This document shows, piece after piece, positions 9,998 to 19,442 of a stretch of 59,722 nucleotides of DNA. Position 1 is the stretch's first letter. Each line of letters opens with the position of its first letter. This stretch comes from Pseudomaricurvus sp. HS19 (lineage in GTDB: Bacteria; Pseudomonadota; Gammaproteobacteria; Pseudomonadales; Cellvibrionaceae). The notes under the pieces were generated by a model. That model ran no database searches, was not told the DNA's origin, and worked only from the letters and a program-made list of their open reading frames with translations. Where the stretch lies: NCBI RefSeq assembly GCF_009857815.1, contig NZ_WVVW01000019.1, forward strand, positions 1 through 59,722, given 5' to 3'. The translations under genes were made by a program, and so were the position numbers.

Positions 9998-10675
9998 TTA
10001 CTTAGAGCCTTTTTTCTTCTTGGGCTTGTCTTCAACGGCTTCGATGCCGCCGATAATTTCGCCTTTGAAGATCCATACTTTCACGCCGATGATGCCGTAG
10101 GTGGTGAGACCTTCAGCAGTGGCGTAGTCGATGTCGGCACGCAGGGTATGCAGAGGCACACGGCCTTCGCGGTACCACTCAGTGCGCGCAATCTCAGCGC
10201 CACCCAGTCGGCCACTTACCTGAATCTTGATACCTTCAGCGCCCTGGCGCATTGCATTTTGCACTGCGCGCTTCATAGCACGGCGGAACATTACACGACG
10301 CTCAAGCTGCTGAGCTACGCTTTGTGCTACCAGAGCCGCATCCAGATCAGGTTTGCGGATTTCTTCGATGTTGATGTGGACGGGAACACCCATCTGCTTG
10401 CTGATTTCAGCGCGCAGTTTTTCCACATCTTCACCTTTCTTACCAATCACGATGCCTGGACGGGCAGTGTGGATGGTAATGCGTGCGGTGTTGGCCGGAC
10501 GCTCGATGTCTACACGACTTACTGACGCGTGCGCCAGCTGCTTTTCAATGTACTTACGTACAGTCAGGTCGGTGTAGAGCTTGTCTGCGTATTCATCGCT
10601 ACCGGCATACCAGGTAGAGGTATGCTTTTTAACGATGCCCAGACGAATACCTGTCGGATGTACTTTCTGACCCAT
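9998..10675 (-). CDS. rpsC: 30S ribosomal protein S3
   Basis: The 225 residues are slightly shorter than in E. coli (233), differing in the C-terminal tail. [20 protein letters not shown], the KH motif [17 protein letters not shown] and [14 protein letters not shown] identify it. S3 sits at the mRNA entry channel. It follows rplV by 12 nt. Confidence 0.98.
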   Translation of the reverse strand: MGQKVHPTGIRLGIVKKHTSTWYAGSDEYADKLYTDLTVRKYIEKQLAHASVSRVDIERPANTARITIHTARPGIVIGKKGEDVEKLRAEISKQMGVPVHINIEEIRKPDLDAALVAQSVAQQLERRVMFRRAMKRAVQNAMRQGAEGIKIQVSGRLGGAEIARTEWYREGRVPLHTLRADIDYATAEGLTTYGIIGVKVWIFKGEIIGGIEAVEDKPKKKKGSK

Positions 10676-10687
10676 AACGTCTGTCTC

Positions 10688-11020
10688 TTACTGATCGGCT
10701 ACTTTAACGGTGATGTGACAAGTGCGCTTGAAAATGCGATCCGCACGTCCTTTAGCGCGAGGCTTGATCCGCTTCATGGTCAGGCCTTCATCCACAAAAA
10801 TTGTGGATACTTTCAACTCATCTACATCAGCGCCTTCGTTGTGCTCTGCGTTTGCAATAGCAGACTCAAGCACTTTCTTGACAATCGCGGCACCTTTCTT
10901 GGTGCTGAAAGCCAGGATGTCCAGAGCCTCTTCAACGTGTTTACCACGAATCTGATCAGCTACCAGACGCGCTTTTTGTGCCGACAGCTGAGCACCGCGT
11001 AATTTTGCTGCTACTTCCAT
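10688..11020 (-). CDS. rplV: 50S ribosomal protein L22
   Basis: The 110 residues equal E. coli L22. [20 protein letters not shown] and the extended loop region with [20 protein letters not shown], then THITVKV-like [10 protein letters not shown], match the family. L22 lines the peptide exit tunnel. It is 12 nt after rpsS. Confidence 0.98.
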   Translation of the reverse strand: MEVAAKLRGAQLSAQKARLVADQIRGKHVEEALDILAFSTKKGAAIVKKVLESAIANAEHNEGADVDELKVSTIFVDEGLTMKRIKPRAKGRADRIFKRTCHITVKVADQ

Positions 11021-11032
11021 CGTTAAAACCTC

Positions 11033-11311
11033 TTAGCGCTTCTTGGCTTTCTTGTCTGCAACGTGGCCGCGATAGTTACGGGTAGCTGCAAACTCGCCCA
11101 GTTTGTGCCCGATCATCTCTTCGTTGACCAGAACTGGAACATGTTGACGTCCGTTGTGCACAGCGATTGTCAGGCCAACCATTTCGGGCATGATCATCGA
11201 GCGACGAGACCAGGTCTTGATCGGACGACGGTCATTGCTTTCGATCGCTGTTTCGATCTTCTTCAGGAGATGAAGATCGATGAAAGGACCTTTTTTCAGT
11301 GAACGTGGCAC
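11033..11311 (-). CDS. rpsS: 30S ribosomal protein S19
   Basis: The 92 residues equal E. coli S19. [35 protein letters not shown] and [16 protein letters not shown] are diagnostic. S19 lies in the 30S head with S13. It is 36 nt after rplB. Confidence 0.98.
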   Translation of the reverse strand: MPRSLKKGPFIDLHLLKKIETAIESNDRRPIKTWSRRSMIMPEMVGLTIAVHNGRQHVPVLVNEEMIGHKLGEFAATRNYRGHVADKKAKKR

Positions 11312-11347
11312 TGCTCTTTCCTCTTCAGCTAGTGTTTAGCCAGTCGC

Positions 11348-12175
11348 TTATTTCTTGCCGCGACGGCGAACAATCATCTTATCGGTGCGCTTGTTCTTAC
11401 GAGTCTTGGCACCCTTAGTAGGTGTACCCCATGGTGATACCGGATGACGGCCACCAGAAGTACGACCCTCACCACCACCGTGTGGGTGGTCAACAGGGTT
11501 CATCGCGACACCGCGAACAGTCGGACGCACACCGCGCCAACGAGAAGCACCAGCCTTACCCAGGGAACGCAGGTTGTGCTCACTGTTGGACACTTCGCCC
11601 AGAGTTGCACGACACTCACTGAGTACTTTGCGCATTTCGCCGCTACGCAGACGCAGGGTCGCATATTGGCCATCACGCGCCACCAACTGAACGGAAGTAC
11701 CGGCGGAACGCGCGATTTGCGCACCCTTACCAGGCTTCAGCTCAACGCAGTGAATTACGCTACCAACCGGAATGTTACGGATTGGCAGGGTGTTACCCAC
11801 TTTAATTGGTGCATCTTCACCAGATTGGAGCTGATCACCGGCTTTCACGCCCTTAGGGGCAATGATGTAGCGGCGCTCACCATCCAGGTAGCAAACCAGA
11901 GCGATGTTAGCGCTGCGGTTTGGATCGTATTCCAGACGCTCAACCTTCGCAGGAATGCCGTCCTTATTACGCTTGAAATCAATAACACGGTAGTGTTGCT
12001 TATGACCGCCACCCACATGACGAGTGGTAATACGGCCATTGTTGTTACGACCACCGGACTTGGATTTCTTCTCCAGCAGCGGCGCATGTGGCGCACCTTT
12101 GTGCAGATCAGCGTGTACAACGCTGACGACAAAGCGGCGACCCGGAGAAGTTGGTTTACGTTTTACAATAGGCAT
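11348..12175 (-). CDS. rplB: 50S ribosomal protein L2
   Basis: The 275 residues (E. coli 273) include [20 protein letters not shown], the RNA-binding core and the C-terminal [20 protein letters not shown] containing the histidine discussed for peptidyl transfer. L2 is essential for subunit association. It lies 13 nt after rplW. Confidence 0.98.
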   Translation of the reverse strand: MPIVKRKPTSPGRRFVVSVVHADLHKGAPHAPLLEKKSKSGGRNNNGRITTRHVGGGHKQHYRVIDFKRNKDGIPAKVERLEYDPNRSANIALVCYLDGERRYIIAPKGVKAGDQLQSGEDAPIKVGNTLPIRNIPVGSVIHCVELKPGKGAQIARSAGTSVQLVARDGQYATLRLRSGEMRKVLSECRATLGEVSNSEHNLRSLGKAGASRWRGVRPTVRGVAMNPVDHPHGGGEGRTSGGRHPVSPWGTPTKGAKTRKNKRTDKMIVRRRGKK

Positions 12176-12188
12176 CGCAACTATCCCC

Positions 12189-12485
12189 TTATTCCGCTAC
12201 TGAAAAGTCAATTTCTTGACCTTCAGCCAGACGTACGTAAGCTTTTTTCCAGTCGCTGCGCTGACCCATACCATGCTTGGTACGCTTGGTCTTGCCCTTG
12301 ACAACCAGAGTACGCACGCTTTCAACTTTAACGTTAAAAAGCTTTTCTACTGCGGCTTTGACTTCCTGCTTGGCAGCATTACGCAGCACTTTGAAAACCA
12401 CTTGATTGGCGGCATCGCCGGCCATCGCTGCTTTCTCAGAAATCACTGGACCCAGCAGCACTTTGTAAAGGCGTTCTTGACTCAT
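12189..12485 (-). CDS. rplW: 50S ribosomal protein L23
   Basis: The 98 residues (E. coli 100) show [18 protein letters not shown] and [20 protein letters not shown]23 is the tunnel-exit docking site for trigger factor and SRP. Its ATG overlaps the rplD stop in an ATGA arrangement, so the two genes are translationally coupled. Confidence 0.98.
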   Translation of the reverse strand: MSQERLYKVLLGPVISEKAAMAGDAANQVVFKVLRNAAKQEVKAAVEKLFNVKVESVRTLVVKGKTKRTKHGMGQRSDWKKAYVRLAEGQEIDFSVAE

Positions 12486-13096
12486 CCCAGCATCTCCTCA
12501 AATTTCTTCAGAGCAGCGACAGTCACAACAACCTTGTCAAAGCGGATCAGACTAACCGGATCAACACCCTGAACATCACGTACGTCAACCTTGTGCAGGT
12601 TGCGTGAAGCCAGGTACAGGTTTTCGCTTACGTTCTCAGACACAATCAGAGCATCTTTCAGATCGTATTGAGCCAGCTGCTGAACCAGAGCTTTGGTCTT
12701 TGGCGCGTCGATATCAAAAGACTCAACAACAACCAGACGCTCCTGACGATTCAGCTCAGACAGAATGCAACGCAGCGCTGCACGATACATTTTCTTGTTC
12801 AGCTTCTGATCGTGGTTGCGTGGCTTGGCAGCAAAGGTCACACCACCGGTGCGCCAGATTGGGCTGCGAATGGTACCAGCACGAGCACGGCCAGTGCCCT
12901 TCTGACGCCATGGCTTCTTACCACCGCCAGATACTTCTGAACGGGTTTTTTGTGCCTTGGTACCCTGACGAGCACCTGCCAGGTAGGCAGTTACCGCCTG
13001 GTGAACCAGGTCTTGATTAAACTCTTTGCCGAAAGTCACTTCGGATACAGAAACTGTACCTTTGGCGCCTTCGGGAGTTGCAATATTCAAATCCAT
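12482..13096 (-). CDS. rplD: 50S ribosomal protein L4
   Basis: The 204 residues (E. coli 201) include [20 protein letters not shown], the tunnel-lining loop, then [21 protein letters not shown]4 lines the exit tunnel. In E. coli it also represses the S10 operon by transcription attenuation and translation inhibition; the leader here is too short to show that structure clearly. Confidence 0.98.
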   Translation of the reverse strand: MDLNIATPEGAKGTVSVSEVTFGKEFNQDLVHQAVTAYLAGARQGTKAQKTRSEVSGGGKKPWRQKGTGRARAGTIRSPIWRTGGVTFAAKPRNHDQKLNKKMYRAALRCILSELNRQERLVVVESFDIDAPKTKALVQQLAQYDLKDALIVSENVSENLYLASRNLHKVDVRDVQGVDPVSLIRFDKVVVTVAALKKFEEMLG

Positions 13097-13113
13097 CGTC
13101 GAAACCCTCGGAC

Positions 13114-13755
13114 TTACGCGCTACGTTTCTTAACTGCTGGACGAACGAATACGTCACCACCTGGAGCACCAGGGATGGCACCTTTAACCAGCAACAGATT
13201 ACGTTCGACGTCTACACGTACGATTTCCAGATTCTGGACAGTCACACGCTCGGCACCCATGTGGCCGGACATTTTCTTGCCCTTGAACACACGACCTGGA
13301 GTTTGACACTGACCAATAGAACCGGGAGCACGGTGAGACAGAGAGTTACCGTGAGTAGCGTCTTGCATGCTGAAGTTCCAGCGCTTGATAGCACCGGCGA
13401 AACCTTTACCTTTGGAGGTACCGGTTACATCGACGAATTGACCAGCCTCGAATGCAGCAACAGTAATTTCACCACCAACTTCGAAAGCTTCGCCTTCGTT
13501 GTTGCGCAATTCCCAAACGCCGCGACCGGCTTCGGTGTTTGCTTTGGCAAAATGACCAGCTTGAGACTTGGTCACACGGGAGGCGCGACGAGAGCCAACA
13601 GTTACCTGCACAGCATTGTAACCATCGGTTTCTCCGCTCTTAACCTGAGTGATGCGATTGGGCTCAACCTCAATCACAGATACAGGAAGGGAAACACCTT
13701 CTTCGGTGAAGATACGGGTCATACCGCTCTTACGACCGACTATACCAATAGTCAT
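13114..13755 (-). CDS. rplC: 50S ribosomal protein L3
   Basis: The 213 residues (E. coli 209) include [38 protein letters not shown] and [20 protein letters not shown], the region that reaches towards the peptidyl transferase centre. L3 is an early assembly protein. The gap to rpsJ (136 nt) is longer than the roughly 30 nt of E. coli and holds two hairpins. Confidence 0.98.
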   Translation of the reverse strand: MTIGIVGRKSGMTRIFTEEGVSLPVSVIEVEPNRITQVKSGETDGYNAVQVTVGSRRASRVTKSQAGHFAKANTEAGRGVWELRNNEGEAFEVGGEITVAAFEAGQFVDVTGTSKGKGFAGAIKRWNFSMQDATHGNSLSHRAPGSIGQCQTPGRVFKGKKMSGHMGAERVTVQNLEIVRVDVERNLLLVKGAIPGAPGGDVFVRPAVKKRSA

Positions 13756-13822
13756 TTCTTTAAACCTCTCAGTGTACGGGGCTTTTACCCGCTATGGCCG
13801 CCCATTTCAGAGCGTTACACAA

Positions 13823-14245
<423 letters not shown>

Positions 14246-14302
14246 TTAATTGCGATCCTACACACTCCCACTCCAGACATGACGCCCAAAATAGGAAGCG
14301 GA

Positions 14303-14331
14303 ATTCTAATGACGCGACCAAGCAGAGTCAA
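14303..14331 (-). promoter_or_regulatory. S10-operon promoter
   Basis: Minus-strand TTGACT (14326-14331) and TAGAAT (14303-14308) are separated by 17 nt, each matching sigma-70 consensus at five of six bases. Transcription should start near 14296, leaving a leader of roughly 90 nt before the rpsJ ATG, about half the 170-odd nt of the E. coli S10 leader. I see no obvious L4-type attenuator in it. The promoter makes the ribosomal genes independent of the accessory locus upstream. Confidence 0.88.
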
Positions 14332-14373
14332 CCACTATTTTGAATAATATTTAACCCGTTGCAGCGACGGCTT

Positions 14374-14392
14374 CCCCCCGCGGGACGGGGGG
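14374..14392 (-). terminator. GC-rich hairpin after the adaptor gene
   Basis: A perfect 6-bp stem (CCCCCC/GGGGGG, 7-nt loop) begins 6 nt after the stop of the last accessory gene. No U run follows, so it is at best a weak or factor-dependent terminator, or an mRNA end stabiliser. It marks the boundary between the accessory operon and the S10 promoter. Confidence 0.4.
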
Positions 14393-14397
14393 TCGGA

Positions 14398-15144
14398 TCA
14401 GGAGCTGAGTGCCACGCGGCACTCGATGCCAGCGGGCAGCTGGCGGCGGGGATTGGGGATATTGGCACGAATGCGGTAGGTACCGCTGGCGGCGTCAATA
14501 ATGGGGTCGATCAGGGTCACCTTCGCCGGGTAGGCGCCGCCCACCGGCGCCGACGGGTAGACCATCAGTTGGGCCTTGTCAGGTACACTGCCAACCGAGC
14601 TGTAGGGCATCACCACCTCTACCTTGAGGGGATCGAGGGTGGCCACCACCATCACCGGCTCACTGGTGACAAACTCCCCGGCTTCGGCAAAGTAGTCCAC
14701 CACCACTCCGTTAATGGGACTTTTAACCGAACGCAGCGCCAGTATCGCCTGGGCCTGCTGGTACTCTTTGACTGCCACCTGGTACTCGGTCTGGAATTCA
14801 TCCCGCTCGTGGATGGAGATCAACTCCTCCTGATACATGTCCTCGTTGCGCTGGTAGTGGCGCAGGGCAAACTCCGAGCGGATCCTCGCCAGCTCCACGG
14901 AGGCCTGCTCCACATCGGAACGCAGGGAGAAGAGCGGGTCGCCCTTTTTGACGGCGTCACCCAGGCGCAGGGGGCGCTTCTCCAGCACACCCTCCACCGG
15001 GCTCGACACCGCCACCCGCACGCTGGGCTCAATAATGCAGCCCACGGCTGGCAGGTATTCCACCTCCTGGGCCACCGCTGCTGCGCTCCACAGCGCCGTC
15101 GCGGTCACCAGCCAACCGATCCACTTATTCAATCCCGCCCCCAC
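14398..15144 (-). CDS. Periplasmic HlyD/RND-type membrane fusion protein
   Basis: This 248-residue protein belongs to the periplasmic adaptor superfamily that links inner-membrane transporters to TolC channels. It begins with a signal peptide (hydrophobic WLVTATALW, AxA-type cleavage near Ala25), so it should be soluble in or loosely bound to the periplasm. The lipoyl half-motifs are AVSSPVEGVLEKRPLRLGDA and VKSPINGVVVDYF, separated by a helical hairpin (about residues 75-130), then a beta-barrel part. The start is a GTG with an excellent AAGGA site 6 nt upstream; no ATG competes. It lies 61 nt after the SecA-like gene and is the last gene of the locus. No RND pump or ABC transporter accompanies it, which is unusual. 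The specific partner is inferred. Confidence 0.85.
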   Translation of the reverse strand: MGAGLNKWIGWLVTATALWSAAAVAQEVEYLPAVGCIIEPSVRVAVSSPVEGVLEKRPLRLGDAVKKGDPLFSLRSDVEQASVELARIRSEFALRHYQRNEDMYQEELISIHERDEFQTEYQVAVKEYQQAQAILALRSVKSPINGVVVDYFAEAGEFVTSEPVMVVATLDPLKVEVVMPYSSVGSVPDKAQLMVYPSAPVGGAYPAKVTLIDPIIDAASGTYRIRANIPNPRRQLPAGIECRVALSS

Positions 15145-15205
15145 AAATCTTCCTTCTTTATATAGTGTTGCTATATCCGTCGCGCTGCCGTGCCCCAGGA
15201 CTGCG

Positions 15206-17290
15206 TCAGCCCCAGCGCCCGCCCCCGAGAAAGGCCAGGGTCTTGCGCTCGCGCTCGTCGGTGCGCTGGGTCATGCGCCGCTCGCGGGCGTGCTTGCGCT
15301 CCAGCCGCCACTGGCAGTAGCGCTGCATGGCTTGCGCCAGGCGGGGCCCCAGCCATGGCAGTGGCAGCAGCGGCAATGCCAGCCGCAACAGCTGGCGACC
15401 GTAAACATTCACCAACGGGTCTTCCCACGACAGGCAGTATTCGACGGTGCCCGGATCCCCCTGGCGGGCACAGCGCCCCTCCAGCTGGCGGTCGATGCGG
15501 CTGGCATCCTGCAGCTCACAAATGATGACATGCAGGCCGCCGGCCTCGCGGGTCTCGGGCCGCAATTTGATATCGGTGCCCCGCCCCGCCATGGAGGTGG
15601 CTATGGTAACCCGCCCGGGCTCACCGGCGCGAGCCACAATGGCGGCCTCGTCGGCGTCCTGTTTGGCGGTGAGCAGCTCAAAGGGGATGCCGGCCCGCTG
15701 CAGGCTGGCTGCCAGCCCCTCGGACTGGTCCACCGTCGCCGTGCCCACCAGTACCGACTGCCCCAGGCCAGTGCGGTAGCGTACCGCCTCCACCACCGCC
15801 TGTTCCTTGGCGACCATGGTGGGCAACACCCGATAACCCACCCGCCGCCGGCGACTGGCGCGCAATAGCGGCACCTTGCACACCAGCAGGCCATAGACGC
15901 CGTAGAACTCGTCCATGACCTCCTGGGCGGTACCGGTCATGCCGGAGAGGTAGAAGTACTTGCGGAAGAACTGCTGGTAGCTGATTTTGGCCAGGGTTTT
16001 CTGCGGTTTGGTGAGGGGACACCCCTCCTTCACCTCAATCATCTGATGCAGGCCGCCTTCCCAGGAACGATCGGCGGCGAGACGGCCGGTGTATTCGTCA
16101 ACAATCATCACCTTGTCGTCAGCCTCTGCGGCAGCGGCAGAGTCCTTATCATCGGCAGGCTCCTTGCCAACGATATAGTGCTTGTCGCGCTGGTAGAGGT
16201 GGAGGGCGCTGAGGGCCTGCAGCAGCAACTCCTCCCCCCTCGCCTTCTGGTGCCAGCGCAGGGGCTGACCATCGATAGTAAGCCCTTGCTCCGCCGACAG
16301 CGCCTCTTCCAGCTGGTCACGCCCCCCCTGCAGCAGCAGGATACGGCGCCCGCTGTGGTCAATGCGGTAGTCCTCTTCCGGCTGCATGGCCTGCGCTACC
16401 GCCATGATGTGGCGCAGGAACTCCTCGCTGTCCGCCAGCGGCACATCGCCACCGGAGATCACCAGCGGCGTGCGCGACTCATCAATAAAGACACTGTCGG
16501 CCTCGTCCACAATGGCAAACACCAGCCCCTGCTGCATCAGCTTCAGCCCCGGTCCCTGGCGGGCGGCCTTGACCATATCGCGGTAGACATCGATGCTGTC
16601 GCGCCGGTCACCCAACACCAGCAGATCCTTGAGGTAGTCGAAGACCAGCTCGTTGTTGGAGCAGTAGACAATGTCACAGGCGTAGATCTGCTGCCGCTGC
16701 GGCACCTCGGCATCCGCCAACAAGGCCGCAGCATTGAGGCCCAGGTAATGGAACAGCGGCAGCGTCTCCTCACAGTCCCGCTCTGCCAGATAGTCGTTGG
16801 TGGTCACCACATGCACTTTCACACCCGCCAATGCCGCGGTGGCGGAGGCCAGGGTACAGGCCAGGGTCTTGCCCTCACCGGTGGCCATCTCCGCCACCAT
16901 GCCCCGCAGCATGATCAGTGAGGCGCGGATCTGGGTATGGTGGTGGCGCATGCCCAGGCTGCGTCCTGCGGCTTCACGCACCATGGCGAAGGCCGGCACC
17001 AGGGTCCGGGGGGTAATACCCTCCCGCAACAATTGCTCCCGCACCTGGTCACGATGAGCCAGGAACGCTTCCTCGGAGAGCTCCATAAGATCCTCTGAAG
17101 CAGCGATGACTTGGCGGGCGAAACCTGACTGGCGCAGCAAGCGCCGGCGCCAGGGCCACAGCCAACCGCTGTAGACTCCACGCAGCAAACGGTCCAACCA
17201 GGAGAGCTGGTACCAGGCCCGCTCCGGCCGCAGGGTAACGGATACCGCGTGGCGACGGGGGTAAGCGCTACGGGGCGGGCGATCAGACAT
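15206..17290 (-). CDS. C-terminally shortened SecA-like ATPase
   Basis: The 694-residue protein is clearly SecA-related but not housekeeping SecA. Visible motifs (numbered from the ATG at 17290): the Q-motif region GMRHHHTQ (about 123-130), Walker A ATGEGKT (136-142), TTNDYLAERD (163-172), NNELVFDYLKD (222 region), Walker B VDEADSVFIDESRTPLVISG (261-280), VMIVDEYTGR (394-403), LSGMTGTA (448-455), SMAGRGTDIKL (566-576) and the arginine motif RIDRQLEGRCARQGD (598-612). Thus NBD1, the preprotein cross-linking insert and NBD2 are intact. It ends soon after NBD2, about 200 residues short of E. coli SecA (901). Most of the scaffold, the helical wing, the two-helix finger and the C-terminal zinc/SecB tail are missing. 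It overlaps the upstream gene by 8 nt. I infer it energises export of the giant protein encoded in the same operon. Confidence 0.93.
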   Translation of the reverse strand: MSDRPPRSAYPRRHAVSVTLRPERAWYQLSWLDRLLRGVYSGWLWPWRRRLLRQSGFARQVIAASEDLMELSEEAFLAHRDQVREQLLREGITPRTLVPAFAMVREAAGRSLGMRHHHTQIRASLIMLRGMVAEMATGEGKTLACTLASATAALAGVKVHVVTTNDYLAERDCEETLPLFHYLGLNAAALLADAEVPQRQQIYACDIVYCSNNELVFDYLKDLLVLGDRRDSIDVYRDMVKAARQGPGLKLMQQGLVFAIVDEADSVFIDESRTPLVISGGDVPLADSEEFLRHIMAVAQAMQPEEDYRIDHSGRRILLLQGGRDQLEEALSAEQGLTIDGQPLRWHQKARGEELLLQALSALHLYQRDKHYIVGKEPADDKDSAAAAEADDKVMIVDEYTGRLAADRSWEGGLHQMIEVKEGCPLTKPQKTLAKISYQQFFRKYFYLSGMTGTAQEVMDEFYGVYGLLVCKVPLLRASRRRRVGYRVLPTMVAKEQAVVEAVRYRTGLGQSVLVGTATVDQSEGLAASLQRAGIPFELLTAKQDADEAAIVARAGEPGRVTIATSMAGRGTDIKLRPETREAGGLHVIICELQDASRIDRQLEGRCARQGDPGTVEYCLSWEDPLVNVYGRQLLRLALPLLPLPWLGPRLAQAMQRYCQWRLERKHARERRMTQRTDERERKTLAFLGGGRWG

Positions 17291-19424
17291 CAAACTTCTC
17301 GATAAACACCTGTCGCACCTGCCGGTAGAGGCGCTGTATCAGCGGTTCCGGCGTCAGCTCAAAGCGCACATAGAAACGCTCAAACACGTGCTTCATCGGC
17401 ACATCCGGCGCCTGCACTTCCAGCGTGATGTAGTTTTCCAATGCCTGCAGCTGGCTGTCGGCGGAGGGGTCCAGCAGTATCTCCCCGCCCCCCAGGGTCG
17501 CCAGCACCGGGCTGGGAATCTCCCGACTGACACCGGGCACCACGGCGGTCATGGTGGCCGGCAGCTCCAGCCCCCGGTCCGAGGCCGGTCGCAGGGTCAC
17601 TGCACGCACCTGTTGCAGAACCTGCTCGGCGGAATTCTCCGCCACCACCACTCTTATGCGCAGCGGGCGGTCTGGATTGAGCACATAACCAATAATCTCG
17701 CCGCGCTGCAGGAAGCGCTCCGGCAGGGTGCCCGCCTGCGCCATCACCAGCTGGCCATCGGCACGGGCACACACGGCGGTTTCCGCCAGCGCCTGCTCGA
17801 TATCCGCTTTCTCTTCCTGGAAACGGGTCAGCTCGGCGGCGGCAACACCGGCGCGACTGCGATCCTGATAGGCCGAGCGCAAGCGCGCCTGGGCCTCCGC
17901 CAGCTGAGCCGTGACCGCCGCCAGGCGCCCCTGCAGCTCGTAGTTGGTCAGCTCCAGCAGCGGCTGCCCCACCGTCACCTGCCCATCTTCCGGCAGGGAC
18001 ATGGCAGTGACAAAGCCCGATTCCCCCGGGTAGACCCGCTCCTCCGGCAGCGGCCAGGAGACACCGCTGGTGGTGTAACTGCGGGGCAGCGGCACCACCG
18101 CCAGCAGCAGCCAGCTCACCAGCGCCAGCACCGCCATCACCAGCTTCGGGTTCAGGCCCAGGGCGGCGAATTGCGGTTCCTGAAAAGGTTTCGCCAGGGT
18201 TTTGGTAAAAGGAATAATCCAGCTGGAAACCAGAGTCCAGATGCCGAGAATCACCCCCACCACAAAATACTGGCTGCCAATAAACAGGATGATGGAGATG
18301 GAAATTATGATGCGGTAAATAAGTGAGGCGATGTGATAGCCGAACAGCCAGCAGCGTTCACGCTGGTCAACGCAGGGATCCTCCACCTCGCGAAAGCGGA
18401 ACAGGTAGCGTTTCGCCAGGTAGCCCCAGTAACCCACCGCCTTCTTCGCCAGACCGGGAATCTCCAGCCAGTCCGACAACACATAGTAAGCATCAAACTT
18501 GAGCAGCGGGTTGCCGTTAAACAGCAGCGTCGACACGCCCGCCATAAACGCCACGTTGTAGAGAATGGACTTGGTTACCCCGTCCGCCGCCATGGACCAG
18601 AGGATTACCGCAATGGCGGCGATAAACAGCTCCACAATCAGGCCCGCAGCAGCCACGGTCATGCGCTCGTACTTGCTGGAGAAGGCCGCCGACTCTGAGG
18701 CGTTGACGTAGGGCATGGGAAAGAACACCAGCAACATCACCCCCACTTCGTGCACCTGGCCACCGAAGCGCCGCACCGCATAGGCGTGGCCGAATTCGTG
18801 AATAATCTTGATCAGCGGGTAGAGCACCCACAGCAGGAACAGGTTATCCGCCGCCAGGATGCGGTCGGCGGCGTTGGCGGTCAGCGCGGTAAAGTTCTGC
18901 GCCATCACCACCAGTCCGGCGGCCACCACCAGCAGGTAGACCGGCAACAGCTTGCGACCCGGCAGGCGATCCAGCCAGGGGCAGACCCGGTCCAGCAGCC
19001 GGGTGGGATCGAACAGCGGGATCTGAACCGACAGTGGTGACCAGACTTTCTGCAGCGCCTTCTTCTCCTGCTTCTGGTCCTTGCGCTGAAACAGATCAGC
19101 GGCGTTGGCCGGCACATCCAGGTAAAGCATGTCCAGCTGGTAGAGCGAGGAGATCAGGGAAATGACATCTTCCTGGGTGGGCACATCGTCGGGCAACATC
19201 TCTCCCGCAGACAGCCAGATGTCATTCAGTGTGCGGCTGCCATCCATCAGGCCAATCACGGTATAGGCCTGGGCGGAGAATAACTGGATGGAGCCGGAGA
19301 CCGGGTCGCGCAGGGCATAGCTCAACTCGCCGCGCTGCTGCTGGGGCGAGATCTCCACCTGCGGTTGCAGCCGCGGTTGCAGTTGCTCTACCCGATACCA
19401 GTTTTTACTGAACAGCGATGCCAT
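17283..19424 (-). CDS. PqqD-like / M50 site-2 protease / HlyD fusion protein
   Basis: This 713-residue inner-membrane protein joins three modules. Residues about 25-105 look like a PqqD-type winged helix (ALRDPVSGSIQLFSAQAY, with MDGSRTLNDIW), a fold often used for peptide recognition. Residues 160-445 are polytopic and contain the M50 zinc motif HEFGH (209-213) and the second motif NGNPLLKFDAYY (303-314, ligand Asp311), so the protease site looks intact. Residues from about 448 form a HlyD-type adaptor with lipoyl halves near GESGFVTAM and CARADGQLVMAQ flanking a coiled coil. M50-HlyD proteins are known beside some peptide exporters. Here it follows the GAF adaptor by 18 nt and overlaps the SecA-like gene. 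It may receive, trim or release the giant substrate; that role is inference. Confidence 0.9.
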   Translation of the reverse strand: MASLFSKNWYRVEQLQPRLQPQVEISPQQQRGELSYALRDPVSGSIQLFSAQAYTVIGLMDGSRTLNDIWLSAGEMLPDDVPTQEDVISLISSLYQLDMLYLDVPANAADLFQRKDQKQEKKALQKVWSPLSVQIPLFDPTRLLDRVCPWLDRLPGRKLLPVYLLVVAAGLVVMAQNFTALTANAADRILAADNLFLLWVLYPLIKIIHEFGHAYAVRRFGGQVHEVGVMLLVFFPMPYVNASESAAFSSKYERMTVAAAGLIVELFIAAIAVILWSMAADGVTKSILYNVAFMAGVSTLLFNGNPLLKFDAYYVLSDWLEIPGLAKKAVGYWGYLAKRYLFRFREVEDPCVDQRERCWLFGYHIASLIYRIIISISIILFIGSQYFVVGVILGIWTLVSSWIIPFTKTLAKPFQEPQFAALGLNPKLVMAVLALVSWLLLAVVPLPRSYTTSGVSWPLPEERVYPGESGFVTAMSLPEDGQVTVGQPLLELTNYELQGRLAAVTAQLAEAQARLRSAYQDRSRAGVAAAELTRFQEEKADIEQALAETAVCARADGQLVMAQAGTLPERFLQRGEIIGYVLNPDRPLRIRVVVAENSAEQVLQQVRAVTLRPASDRGLELPATMTAVVPGVSREIPSPVLATLGGGEILLDPSADSQLQALENYITLEVQAPDVPMKHVFERFYVRFELTPEPLIQRLYRQVRQVFIEKFDV

Positions 19425-19442
19425 GATGATCCGCGCCCGCCG

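Noticed and set aside
14374-14392. Strong intrinsic terminator between the accessory operon and rpsJ
   Set aside because: The stem is perfect but no U run follows, so I kept it only as a low-confidence element.
15206-17290. Housekeeping secA
   Set aside because: It is about 200 residues too short, lacks the C-terminal functional regions, and sits in an operon with adaptors and a giant substrate; the normal secA should be elsewhere.
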